Below, one piece after another: positions 41,320 to 49,850 of a stretch of 49,952 bases of DNA. The stretch comes from Bacillota bacterium (GTDB lineage: Bacteria; Bacillota; DTU065). Location of the stretch: the NCBI GenBank assembly GCA_028708605.1, contig JAQVYS010000008.1, positions 1 to 49,952 on the forward strand, given 5' to 3'. The notes under the pieces are model-generated. The model was not told where the DNA came from. It searched no databases and worked only from the letters and a program-made list of their open reading frames with translations. Within the stretch, counting starts at the first letter, position 1. Each line of letters starts with the position of its first letter. A program made the position numbers and the translations under genes.

Positions 41320-42219
41320 ATGCGGGTAACTCAAACTTCAGTAGTTGATAACCTGATTAAAAACATTAACAATAACTATAAACGACTTTCAAAAGTCCAA
41401 GAACAAATTAGTACTGGCAAGTCTATCATTCTGCCTTCTGATGATCCTGCTTCAGTTGGCACGATACTGCGCACTAAAAGAGCAGTTAATGAATCTAAGC
41501 AGTTTATTAGTAATGCTGAAAAAGGTGTTAGTTGGCTTGATCTTGCAGACAATGCTTTGACAGAGGCTACTTCAGTGATTCAAAGAGCAAGAGAGCTTGT
41601 CGTCAAAGGCGCAAACGGAACAAATACCATCGAAGAACGTAAAATTATCTCAACAGAAATGGATGAGCTGATAAAACATTTGGTAAATATTTCAAACTCT
41701 TCGGTTAATGGTCGTCATATCTTTGGTGGGCAAAAGACTTTGAATCAACCTTATTATTTTGATCAAGACGCTGGTACAATAAGTTATCATGGCGATAAAA
41801 AGTCGATACAAGTTGAAATAGCTCCTAGTGTAAAGGATCAAATAAGTGTTCCGGGCATTGATATCTTCGGTAAAGCCGATAGCCCAGGTGACACAGGGAT
41901 TTTTGCTGTTTTACTTAAGACTTCAAACACCCTAAAAAACGACCAGAAGATTAGTGATAACATTGATGATCTTGATAAAGCAATTGAAGACTTATTACAA
42001 AGCCAGGCCACAATAGGTACTAAGTCTCAGGGAATGAGGCTTGCTAAAGATCGTTTGGAAGAGCAAAAAATCAATTTGACTAATTTACTCTCCCAAACTG
42101 AGGATCTTGATCTTGCCAAGGCCAGTATCGATCTGTTGACTGCAGCAAGCGTGCATAGCATGGCCTTAAAGGTTGGAGCAATGATTATTCAGCCCTCTTT
42201 AGTAGATTTCTTAAGCTAA
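41320..42219 (+). CDS. flgL: Flagellar hook-associated protein 3 (FlgL)
   Basis: 299 residues. The N-terminal flagellin-like helix VTQTSVVDNLIKNINNNYKRL and PSDDPASVGTILR, and the C-terminal helix with DLAKASIDLLTAASVHSMALKVG, are those of FlgL, the second junction protein. It starts 5 bases after flgK with GGGAGG upstream, so the two are co-translated in similar amounts. In Bacillus fliW and csrA come next, but here a terminator-like hairpin and flaG follow. Confidence 0.93.
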   Translation: MRVTQTSVVDNLIKNINNNYKRLSKVQEQISTGKSIILPSDDPASVGTILRTKRAVNESKQFISNAEKGVSWLDLADNALTEATSVIQRARELVVKGANGTNTIEERKIISTEMDELIKHLVNISNSSVNGRHIFGGQKTLNQPYYFDQDAGTISYHGDKKSIQVEIAPSVKDQISVPGIDIFGKADSPGDTGIFAVLLKTSNTLKNDQKISDNIDDLDKAIEDLLQSQATIGTKSQGMRLAKDRLEEQKINLTNLLSQTEDLDLAKASIDLLTAASVHSMALKVGAMIIQPSLVDFLS

Positions 42220-42226
42220 TACTAAG

Positions 42227-42252
42227 AAGCCGCTTAATATCAAGCGGCTTTA
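42227..42252 (+). terminator. Hairpin after flgL
   Basis: AAGCCGCTT and AAGCGGCTT with a 6-base loop. Only TTT follows, then AGG, so termination is probably partial. The following 96 bases to flaG hold no gene. Confidence 0.6.
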
Positions 42253-42348
42253 GGTGATTCTATGTACATATTTCTATTTAACATTTTTGAAAAGTACACG
42301 ATTTATATGATGAGATGCTCTCGTCATTAATTTCGGAGGTGCTAAACC

Positions 42349-42681
42349 GTGGCAATAGAAATTGGCAAGATTACTCAGGACAAACTGATACAAAAAAGCT
42401 ATGAGGTTAGGCTAAACCCAGACCTAAAAGAGGATTCTCAAAAACAACTCGAAGCAACGCTTAATCAATCGGTACAGATTGCAGACGGTCTAGATAGTTT
42501 AGCAAATGCGTTTAATAAGGGGATTAAATTTCAAGTCCATGATGAGTCAGAAAGACTGTATGTAGAGATCGTAGATAGGGCAACTGGTGAGGTCATTAAA
42601 CAGATACCTCCCGAAGAGATGCTGAAGATTGCTGCTAAATTTCAAGAATTTTTAGGACTTATAGTCGACGAAAAGGCTTAG
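42349..42681 (+). CDS. flaG: FlaG-family flagellar protein
   Basis: 110 residues from a GTG with CGGAGGTG 7 bases upstream. The C-terminal half (IKFQVHDESERLYVEIVDRATGEVIKQIPPEEMLKIAAKF) is the conserved FlaG domain, with the IPPEE motif. The first half is variable and hydrophilic. FlaG affects filament length in other bacteria. It directly precedes fliD, with its stop inside the fliD ribosome binding site. Confidence 0.9.
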   Translation: MAIEIGKITQDKLIQKSYEVRLNPDLKEDSQKQLEATLNQSVQIADGLDSLANAFNKGIKFQVHDESERLYVEIVDRATGEVIKQIPPEEMLKIAAKFQEFLGLIVDEKA

Positions 42682-42693
42682 GAGGTGTTGATA

Positions 42694-44067
42694 ATGGATC
42701 TACTAGGCGTAGGATCAGGTATGGATTTTACATCTATAGTCGATCAATTAATCGAGATAGAAAGAATCCCAATTACTCGTTTTGAAAGTAAAAAAAATGA
42801 TTATACTTCCAGTCAAAGCATTTGGAGAGAGGTAAATACTAGGCTTTCGGCATTAAGTAACTCGCTTAACAAGTTAAAATTGCAGTCCGATTTTGACAAA
42901 AACACAGTTACATCAGAGGACGATACAGTAGTTGCTGCAACTACTAATGGTGATGCTATCTATGGTGACTACCAGATAGAGGTTATACAGCTTTTTAGAG
43001 CTCAAAAAGTGATATCAAACAAAGTCGATAATCAGGAACTACTTAGCCTCTTAACCGATGAAATTACTGTAACTATTAACGGTCAAAATGTCGTATTAGC
43101 AGTTACAGAAGAGCCAAAGACGTTATTGGATGTAGCAAAAGCTATTAACGAGACTGAAGATATTGGAGTTGTCGCTTCTGTTGTTGACAGTAGATTAGTA
43201 CTTGAGGCTAAAGAAGGTAAAAAAGAGATTAGCTTGTTTGATGATGGAGCAGAAAACACCTTTTTAAAAGCTATTGGAGTTCTTCAATTAGATGATTCTA
43301 CAGGGGAATATACTGTAAACATCCTGCAAGACCACCAAGGTTCTATAGTGAAGATTAACGGTATTCAAGTAGAAAGAGACAGTAACGTTATCGATGATGC
43401 AGTATCAGGCCTTAAACTGACACTTAAAAAGGAAAGCCCAGATACTATAGATCTAAATGTTGCTAAAGATGTAGATCAAATTGTTTCTACAATTAAAGCT
43501 TTTATTGACGAATACAAAAAGGTGCAGTCATATCTTGATAGCCAAACATCATTTACTCCAGGTGAAGATGGGAAAAATAATACTACAGGTAAGCTATTTG
43601 GCGATAGTACGGTAAGCAGCTTAAAATCAAAATTAAGATCTGTTTTTACAGGAGTAGTCGCAGGATTGCCTGATAATAGTATTAAAATGCTAGCGCAGCT
43701 TGGAGTAGAAATAGATCGGACAGGCGCTTTGACTCTTGACGAAACAAAGCTAAGAGACGCAGTACTCCAAAAACCTGAGGAAGTTAAAGCGTTTTTTACT
43801 AAGCCAGATACTGGTTTAGTAGCTAAACTGCAAACATATATCAAGGGTTATACCGAAAACTCAGGTATTATTGATAATAAAGTAAACTATTTTTCCGAGC
43901 GCATTAAAGATGCCGATAAAAGAATTGAACAACTAGAGGCCAGAGTTGAAATGAGAAAGGCTAGTTTAGTTAGACAATATACTGTTTTAGACAAGGCATT
44001 GGCAAGTCTATATAGCCAAAGTGACTGGCTTGCTGCACAGGTTGCACCGATGTTTAATACGAAATAA
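42694..44067 (+). CDS. fliD: Flagellar filament cap protein FliD
   Basis: 457 residues. The cap at the filament tip that helps flagellin fold. The N-terminus GVGSGMDFTSIVDQLIEIERIP is the family opening, the variable middle covers about 100-300, and the C-terminal coiled coil ends with MRKASLVRQYTVLDKALASL and SQSDWLAAQV. ATG at 42694 is 8 bases after AGGAGG. The in-frame GTG and TTG just upstream lie too close to that site. The length is average for Bacillota. Confidence 0.93.
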   Translation: MDLLGVGSGMDFTSIVDQLIEIERIPITRFESKKNDYTSSQSIWREVNTRLSALSNSLNKLKLQSDFDKNTVTSEDDTVVAATTNGDAIYGDYQIEVIQLFRAQKVISNKVDNQELLSLLTDEITVTINGQNVVLAVTEEPKTLLDVAKAINETEDIGVVASVVDSRLVLEAKEGKKEISLFDDGAENTFLKAIGVLQLDDSTGEYTVNILQDHQGSIVKINGIQVERDSNVIDDAVSGLKLTLKKESPDTIDLNVAKDVDQIVSTIKAFIDEYKKVQSYLDSQTSFTPGEDGKNNTTGKLFGDSTVSSLKSKLRSVFTGVVAGLPDNSIKMLAQLGVEIDRTGALTLDETKLRDAVLQKPEEVKAFFTKPDTGLVAKLQTYIKGYTENSGIIDNKVNYFSERIKDADKRIEQLEARVEMRKASLVRQYTVLDKALASLYSQSDWLAAQVAPMFNTK

Positions 44068-44094
44068 TCTTTTAACTTCAAGGGGGGAGTATAC

Positions 44095-44484
44095 ATGAGG
44101 ACCTATGATCCTTACGCACTATACAAAAAAACGAAGATTGAGACATCAAGCCCCACAGAGTTAGTTAATCTCTTATACGATGAAGCCATAAAGTGTTGTA
44201 AAATGGCAAATAGGGCAATTGAAGCTAAAAAAATCGATTCTGCTCATACTAATTTAGTGAAGGTGCAGGATATATTAGATGAGCTTTCATGTTCTATTAA
44301 TACTGAAAATGGTGGCGAGGTCGCAGAAAACCTGCTAGCTCTTTATGGATATATGAAACGTAGATTAATTGAAGGTAATATAAAAAAAGATACAGCAATT
44401 ATAAGTGAAGTATACGAGCTCTTTGCAAGCCTTAGACAAACATGGCAAGAAGCAATGAAGATTGGAAACAAGGAAAATGCTTGA
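44095..44484 (+). CDS. fliS: Flagellin chaperone FliS
   Basis: 129 residues, four-helix bundle protein that binds the end of flagellin before export. Conserved parts are YKKTKIETSSPTELVNLLYDEAIKCCKMA and the late helix FASLRQTWQEAMK. GGGGGG precedes the ATG. Its stop overlaps the start of the FliT-like gene (ATGCTTGA). Flagellin itself is not encoded in the window, so the chaperone's client lies elsewhere. Confidence 0.92.
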   Translation: MRTYDPYALYKKTKIETSSPTELVNLLYDEAIKCCKMANRAIEAKKIDSAHTNLVKVQDILDELSCSINTENGGEVAENLLALYGYMKRRLIEGNIKKDTAIISEVYELFASLRQTWQEAMKIGNKENA

Positions 44485-44908
44485 CTTAGGAGAAACGCTT
44501 CACGAGTTGTTGATTAAAAAGCGGGAGCTCCTAAGTGAGATTACTGACCTGTGTAAAAAAGAAGCAGATGCTGCCAAAGAGGATAATTGGGATGAGTTTA
44601 ATAATTCAGCTGAAATTTTTAACAGCCTGATTAAAAAGGTCGATGAATTGGATATACTACTTAACGAAATCATCTTCAAAGAAGAAACACAATCTAAGAG
44701 ATTTGAAAAATTAGATGCTGAAATTCAAAGCCTAGTTAAAGAGTGTCTCGGTCTACAGAAACAAACTGCCGATATTATCAAACAGAAGCAGTTACAAGCT
44801 TTAGGGCAACTAAAAATGCTTGATAAAAAGAACGATGCCTTTAAAGCCTATGGGAGAACAGCAACTTATTATCGGTCTGTACCAAAATATGTTGATAACA
44901 AAAAATAG
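44477..44908 (+). CDS. FliT-like flagellar chaperone
   Basis: 143 residues, all-helical and strongly charged, with coiled-coil heptads across 5-115. Position directly after fliS and the size match FliT, the chaperone of FliD in other bacteria, and the C-terminal TATYYRS segment is of the kind seen in Bacillota FliT proteins. Sequence conservation in this family is low, so the call rests largely on context. The start is uncertain: ATG at 44477 has AAGGA only 2 bases away, while the in-frame TTG at 44462 would add five residues. Confidence 0.65.
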   Translation: MLDLGETLHELLIKKRELLSEITDLCKKEADAAKEDNWDEFNNSAEIFNSLIKKVDELDILLNEIIFKEETQSKRFEKLDAEIQSLVKECLGLQKQTADIIKQKQLQALGQLKMLDKKNDAFKAYGRTATYYRSVPKYVDNKK

Positions 44909-45006
44909 AAATATTGTTTAAATTTCAAGATTAAATTTCGACATTATTCGACATTAGCAGCGTTGGATACAGGGATTTCAACAACTATCTGGGTTTTTGC
45001 GAAGAG

Positions 45007-45033
45007 TTGACAGAAAATAACATATGATATAAT
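45007..45033 (+). promoter_or_regulatory. Sigma-A promoter for the cold-shock gene
   Basis: TTGACA at 45007-45012 and TATAAT at 45028-45033, both perfect hexamers, with TG one base before the -10. The spacer is only 15 bases, shorter than the usual 17, which the extended -10 may offset. Confidence 0.65.
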
Positions 45034-45091
45034 CTAATAGTGAAATTGTTTTTCTTGGTTAGCCAAGTAAGTAGGAGGTTTTTTTAGTAAA

Positions 45092-45292
45092 ATGCTAGGA
45101 AAAGTAAAATGGTTTAGTAATGAAAAGGGATTCGGGTTCATTGAGCCTGCTGGTGGAGGAGCCGACGTTTTTGTACACTATTCTGCAATCACTGGTGATG
45201 GGTACAAGTCGTTAGAAGAAGGTCAGGAAGTTGAGTTTGAAATTGTTGAAGGTGCTCGTGGACCACAAGCTGCTAACGTACAAAAAGCATAA
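45092..45292 (+). CDS. Cold-shock domain protein
   Basis: 66 residues forming one cold-shock beta-barrel, which binds single-stranded RNA and DNA. RNP1 is KGFGFI at 12-17 and RNP2 is DVFVHY at 25-30. The rest ([33 protein letters not shown]) is standard CspA/CspB type. AGGAGG lies 13 bases before the ATG, a long spacing. It has its own promoter and terminator, so it is a single-gene unit. The gap 44909-45091 before it holds only that promoter and leader. Confidence 0.95.
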   Translation: MLGKVKWFSNEKGFGFIEPAGGGADVFVHYSAITGDGYKSLEEGQEVEFEIVEGARGPQAANVQKA

Positions 45293-45301
45293 TTTTGTCT
45301 T

Positions 45302-45329
45302 AAAGAGGTTGTTTAACAACCTCTTTTTT
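45302..45329 (+). terminator. Terminator after the cold-shock gene
   Basis: A 10-base perfect stem (AAAGAGGTTG and its inverse) with a 5-base loop and a run of six T. Confidence 0.9.
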
Positions 45330-45418
45330 GGTGTTTAAAATACCAGATAGTGGGTAATAAATAAATAGAAGCAAGAATATGAAATAGTACTCCATTTTCT
45401 TAGAAGGGAGTAATGTGG

Positions 45419-45985
45419 ATGAAGATCACAGTTACAGGTAAAAACATTGGTGTTACAGATGCTCTGAGGGCTTACGTAGAAAAGAGGGTTGGCAGACTAG
45501 ATCGTTATTTGAAGGGTTTTACCAAAGAGAATATCGAATGCACTGCGATCTTAAGTGTTGAAGGAAACATGCATGTTACAGAAGTAACTATTGAACTTGG
45601 GGCAATTACCATGCGAGCCGAGGAGCGAACCATTGATATGTATGGCTCGATCGACGGTGTTGTAGAAAAACTAGAAAGACAGATTAGGAAATATAAAACT
45701 AGGGTTAAATCTAAAAATAGGCAAGACACGAGAGCAGCCATAGCTGAGATAAACCGTAAATTGTTGGAAGTTCCTAATGGTGATGACGGAACAAGTCAAG
45801 ATATCAAAATTGTTAGACGCAAGAAATTTGTAATCAAACCAATGTCCGTCGAGGAAGCAGTTATGCAGATGGATCTATTAGGGCATGACTTTTTCGTATT
45901 TCTAGATGCTGAAGATCATCAGGTTAAGGTTGTATATAAACGCAAGGATGGAAACTATGGTCTGATAGAGCCAGACATAGGATAA
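45419..45985 (+). CDS. hpf: Long-form ribosome hibernation promoting factor
   Basis: 188 residues. The N-terminal domain (1-100) with ITVTGKNIGVTDALRAYVEKRVGRLDRYL binds the 30S decoding site, and the C-terminal domain (about 128-185) with VIKPMSVEEAVMQMDLLGHDFFVF, ending VVYKRKDGNYGLIEP, dimerises to form 100S ribosomes. Both domains present means the long HPF typical of Gram-positives. ATG at 45419 lies 8 bases after AAGGGAG. The ATG two codons earlier is only 2 bases from it. Position before secA is conserved in Bacillus. Confidence 0.94.
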   Translation: MKITVTGKNIGVTDALRAYVEKRVGRLDRYLKGFTKENIECTAILSVEGNMHVTEVTIELGAITMRAEERTIDMYGSIDGVVEKLERQIRKYKTRVKSKNRQDTRAAIAEINRKLLEVPNGDDGTSQDIKIVRRKKFVIKPMSVEEAVMQMDLLGHDFFVFLDAEDHQVKVVYKRKDGNYGLIEPDIG

Positions 45986-45995
45986 ATATAGATCC

Positions 45996-46022
45996 GGCCG
46001 GATGATATCCGGCCTTTTTTTT
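45996..46022 (+). terminator. Terminator after hpf
   Basis: GGCCGGAT and ATCCGGCC with a 3-base loop, followed by eight T. The 280 bases from here to secA hold a 48-codon open frame (46048-46194) without ribosome binding site or recognisable similarity, and the secA promoter. Confidence 0.92.
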
Positions 46023-46214
46023 GCGAAAAGTAAAGCTGTGGTTCTAAATGAGGTTTTTGATAGACTTTTTTCTTGGTAAAGACATAGGTTGCTATCTTTT
46101 TGGTGTGAAACATTTTGGGGTTAGTCTTAAAGCAATTGCTGCATGGCAAGACTTATTTGTGAACACTTTGGGGCTAAACTTCTGCTATTATTAATGAGAA
46201 TTAAAGTCTAGCTG

Positions 46215-46223
46215 TGATATAAT
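46215..46223 (+). promoter_or_regulatory. Extended -10 promoter for secA
   Basis: TGATATAAT at 46215-46223 carries the TG extension one base before TATAAT. TGAGAA at 46195-46200 stands at the -35 distance and matches poorly, as is common with extended -10 promoters. The predicted leader is about 75 bases. Confidence 0.5.
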
Positions 46224-46306
46224 ATTAAGGTCTCTATACAGTGGTAATTATTTGTAGATTTTAGAAACGCCGAAGATTAGGTTTGACAAGCAGGGAGGTA
46301 ATTGTC

Positions 46307-49060
46307 TTGATTAATTTTATCAAAAGTCTTTTTGACCCAGACAAAAAGGATCTTGCCCGATTAACTGAGATGACTAGTACAGTTAACGCTAAAGAAGCTG
46401 AAGTAAAGAAACTTAGCGACGAACAGTTACGGTCAAAAACGCTGGAATTTAGGAAACGTCTTCAAGACGGCCAAACCTTAGACGACCTATTGCCTGAAGC
46501 GTTTGCTGTAGTTAGGGAAGCATCGGTAAGAACCTTAGGGATGAGGCACTTTGATGAGCAGATAATAGGTGGTATAGCGCTTCATGAGGGTAAAATTGCT
46601 GAAATGAAAACTGGTGAAGGTAAGACTCTAGCTGCAACACTACCAGTATACTTAAATGCCTTAGAAGGCAAAGGGGTTCACGTCGTTACAGTTAATGACT
46701 ACCTTGCTCGTAGAGATGCCGATTGGATGGGTGCCATATATAGGTTTTTAGGTCTCTCTGTTGGTTGTATCTTACATGGACTAACCTTTGAAGAGAGAAA
46801 AGAAGCTTATGGGGCGGATATCACTTATGGTACAAATAACGAGTTTGGTTTTGATTACCTTAGAGATAATATGGTACTACGCGTTGATGATATGGTGCAA
46901 AGAGACCTAAATTATGCAATAGTCGATGAAGTCGACAGTATTCTTATTGATGAAGCACGTACACCACTGATAATATCCGGTAGCGGTGCTGAATCAACAG
47001 AACTCTATAATAGATTTGCTTCAATTGTTCCTCGTCTGAAAAATGAAGAGGACTTTACTATAGATGAAAAAGCCAAAACTATTGCTATCACTGAAGAAGG
47101 TGTAGATAAGGTTGAAAAAGTTTTGGGTGTAGAAAACTTATATGATCCTAACAACATTGGCCTTACTCATCATCTCAACCAAGCTCTAAGAGCTCAATTT
47201 ATTATGAAACGTGATGTTGATTACGTAGTAAAAGATGATCAAATCGTGATTGTTGATGAGTTTACTGGTAGACTGATGCCAGGAAGACGTTACTCCAATG
47301 GTCTTCATCAGGCTATCGAAGCAAAAGAAGATGTAAAGGTTGCTTCAGAGAGCAGAACCCTTGCAAGCATCACGTTCCAAAACTATTTCCGTATGTACAA
47401 TAAGCTAGCAGGTATGACAGGTACTGCTAAAACAGAAGCTGAAGAATTTTTGAAGATCTACGGACTTAGAGTTTTAGAGATTCCGACACACAAACCGATG
47501 ATTAGAACCGATCATCCTGATGTCATTTATAAAAGTGAAGTCAGCAAATTTAAGGCTGTAATTCAAGAGATTAAAGAGCTGTATAAGCAAAAGCGCCCTG
47601 TCTTAGTTGGTACAATATCCATCGAGCGTTCTGAGCTATTGTCGGAGCTATTAAAGAGAGAAGGCATTCCTCATAAGGTCTTAAATGCCAAAAATCATGA
47701 GCAGGAAGCGGAAATTGTAGCTCAGGCAGGTAGAATAGGTGCTATCACTATCTCCACGAACATGGCTGGACGAGGTACTGACATTATTTTAGGTGGTAAC
47801 CCAGATTTTCTTGTTAAAGAAAAGCTTAGAAAAGAAGGGCTTTCACCAGAGTTAATCGGTGCTGCAAGTGAAAAGGTACCTAGTGAAACCGTGGCCAAGA
47901 GCCTAGATATCTCAGTTGATGAGCTAAAACAGCTACAAAATAGATATGGACAGATGTTAAAAGAAGCAAAAGAAGAACTCGAAATTGAACATCAAAAAGT
48001 TATTGAACTTGGCGGGTTGCACATTGTAGGTACAGAAAGACATGAAAGCCGCCGCATTGATAATCAGTTAAGAGGACGCTCGGGACGACAAGGAGACCCT
48101 GGCTCATCGAGGTTTTTTGTAGCACTAGAAGATGAGTTGATGCGTCGTTTTGGCAGTGAGCGTTATATCGGTGTCATGGAAAAAATGGGCTGGCAAGATG
48201 ATATGCCGATTGAACATGATAGAGTAAGCAAAGCCATCGAATCGGCTCAGAAAAAGGTTGAATCTTGGTACTTTAACATTCGTAAAAATGTTCTCGAATA
48301 CGATCAGGTTCTCAACAGACAAAGAGAAGCTATCTATTCCTTAAGAAAAGAGTTCATGTTAGGTCAAGACTCACGCCCAGTAATAGATAAGATGATCACA
48401 AACACTGCTAGAAATATTATGGAGTACACAACAGTTGGTGTTGAGCATGTTTCAGACTGGCCGTGGGAAACCATCCTTAGCGGCTTTAAGGAAATTGTAG
48501 GCAGCTACGACAACGGTATAAAAAGCTTACTAACAGAGATAGAGGATTCCTTTAAAAATGCTTATACAAAGGATGTTTTAGAAGACGTAACTCAGATGTT
48601 TGTAGAGCAAATACAAGACGCTTTAGATGACAGGGAAAAGGAACTAGGCCAGTCCTTGTTCCAAGAGATCTCTCGCGTTGTTACTCTAAGAAACGTAGAT
48701 CAAGCATGGATGGATCACTTAGAGAACATGGATGACTTAAAAGAAGGTATTGGTCTAAGAGCTTATGGTCAGATGAACCCAATAATTGAGTACCAAAAGG
48801 AATCGTCCCGTTTGTTTGAGTCAACTCTAATGAGAATAGATGAAGAAACCATTAGAACGATCTTTCATCTAAGGCTTGCAAACGAAGACGATGTGAAAGC
48901 AGCAGAAGCTAAAGAAAAAGCTAGATTAGATGCCTTGCAGAGTAATAAAGACTCCTCTAGCAGGCAAGCTTCGCCTAAAAGAGCACAAAAAGAGCCAGGT
49001 CGCAATGACCCTTGCCCTTGTGGAAGTGGAAAGAAGTATAAGAAATGCTGTGGCAGATAA
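46307..49060 (+). CDS. secA: Preprotein translocase ATPase SecA
   Basis: 917 residues. The ATPase that pushes proteins through SecYEG. The TTG start follows GGGAGG by 8 bases; in-frame TTG at 46283 lacks a site. Parts in order: nucleotide-binding domain 1 with MKTGEGKTLAA (Walker A) and VDEVDSILIDEARTP (DEAD-like Walker B), preprotein cross-linking domain (about 225-370), second ATPase domain with TNMAGRGTDI and QLRGRSGRQGDPG, helical scaffold and wing, then a linker and the C-terminal zinc motif CPCGSGKKYKKCCGR, which binds SecB or phospholipid. All are intact. prfB follows with 15 bases between, as in Bacillus. Confidence 0.97.
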   Translation: MINFIKSLFDPDKKDLARLTEMTSTVNAKEAEVKKLSDEQLRSKTLEFRKRLQDGQTLDDLLPEAFAVVREASVRTLGMRHFDEQIIGGIALHEGKIAEMKTGEGKTLAATLPVYLNALEGKGVHVVTVNDYLARRDADWMGAIYRFLGLSVGCILHGLTFEERKEAYGADITYGTNNEFGFDYLRDNMVLRVDDMVQRDLNYAIVDEVDSILIDEARTPLIISGSGAESTELYNRFASIVPRLKNEEDFTIDEKAKTIAITEEGVDKVEKVLGVENLYDPNNIGLTHHLNQALRAQFIMKRDVDYVVKDDQIVIVDEFTGRLMPGRRYSNGLHQAIEAKEDVKVASESRTLASITFQNYFRMYNKLAGMTGTAKTEAEEFLKIYGLRVLEIPTHKPMIRTDHPDVIYKSEVSKFKAVIQEIKELYKQKRPVLVGTISIERSELLSELLKREGIPHKVLNAKNHEQEAEIVAQAGRIGAITISTNMAGRGTDIILGGNPDFLVKEKLRKEGLSPELIGAASEKVPSETVAKSLDISVDELKQLQNRYGQMLKEAKEELEIEHQKVIELGGLHIVGTERHESRRIDNQLRGRSGRQGDPGSSRFFVALEDELMRRFGSERYIGVMEKMGWQDDMPIEHDRVSKAIESAQKKVESWYFNIRKNVLEYDQVLNRQREAIYSLRKEFMLGQDSRPVIDKMITNTARNIMEYTTVGVEHVSDWPWETILSGFKEIVGSYDNGIKSLLTEIEDSFKNAYTKDVLEDVTQMFVEQIQDALDDREKELGQSLFQEISRVVTLRNVDQAWMDHLENMDDLKEGIGLRAYGQMNPIIEYQKESSRLFESTLMRIDEETIRTIFHLRLANEDDVKAAEAKEKARLDALQSNKDSSSRQASPKRAQKEPGRNDPCPCGSGKKYKKCCGR

Positions 49061-49075
49061 AGGAGTGTTTTTGAG

Positions 49076-49850
49076 TTGAATTTGGAAATGATTCCAGTTA
49101 TTAAAGACAGGATCAAAGAGATTGAAAAACAGATTAAAGTAATGGGTGAATATCTTTGAACGGTCTAATACCGATCAGCGTATAGAAGCTCTAGAAGAGG
49201 AGATTTTGGCACCTGATTTCTGGACCGACCAAAGGCTTGCTCAGCAGAAGACGAAAGAGCTAAATGAACTAAAGGAGAGTAAAGCGACTTTAACGACATT
49301 GTCCCTCGATGTAGAGGATCTTAAGGTACTATTAGAACTCGCTGAGTCTGAAACAGATGGAGATATCTTAAACGAAGCGATTTTAGAGAGTGAAAGGCTT
49401 GCAAAGCTCTCAGAGCGTTATGATCTTGAGATGCTTCTCTCAGGGCCTTATGACGCACATAATGCGCTTCTTAACATTCATCCCGGTGCGGGAGGCACAG
49501 AGTCGCAAGATTGGGGTAGCATGCTTTACAGAATGTATATGAGATGGGCTGAGATCAATGGTTACAAGGCTGAAGTCTTAGATTTCCTACCAGGGGACGA
49601 AGCTGGTATCAAGTCAGTCACAATCTCTATCTCAGGTCCTTATGCCTATGGCTATCTTAAGGCAGAGGCAGGAGTGCACCGGTTAGTAAGAATTTCGCCT
49701 TTTGATTCTGCAGGTAGACGCCATACCTCTTTTTGCTCGGTGGATGTCATTCCTGAAGTTTCAGATGCAGAGGCTATTGAAATTGATCCGAAAGATATTG
49801 AGATCGACACCTACCGCGCAGGTGGTGCAGGTGGGCAGCACGTTAATATC
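49076..49850 (+). CDS. prfB: Peptide chain release factor 2, with +1 frameshift, cut off by a sequence junction
   Basis: Ends translation at UGA and UAA. The first frame starts at TTG 49076 (AAGGAG 11 bases upstream), encodes 27 residues and stops at TGA 49157-49159. A +1 shift at CTT enters the second frame at GAA 49158. In the fused protein the codon-reading motif SPF is at 207-209, which specifies RF2, and the catalytic GGQ is at 252-254. After HVN (257) the conserved continuation KTDSAVRI is missing; two foreign codons and a stop follow. About 110 residues of the usual ~365 are lost. Since the protein is essential, a real truncation is improbable, and a chimeric join near 49847 is the better explanation. 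The GTG at 49146 that would open the second frame alone is not needed. Confidence 0.88.
49144..49159 (+). promoter_or_regulatory. Programmed +1 frameshift site of prfB
   Basis: Slip codon CTT followed by TGA (49154-49159), the autoregulatory site of RF2 genes: when RF2 is scarce the slow UGA allows a shift. The usual internal Shine-Dalgarno AGGGGG three bases upstream is replaced by GGGTGA at 49144-49149, which pairs with a different part of the 16S tail. Confidence 0.85.

Noticed and set aside
46048-46194. 48-codon frame between hpf and secA
   Set aside because: No Shine-Dalgarno, no known family and no conserved gene expected at this place. Chance is the simpler reading.
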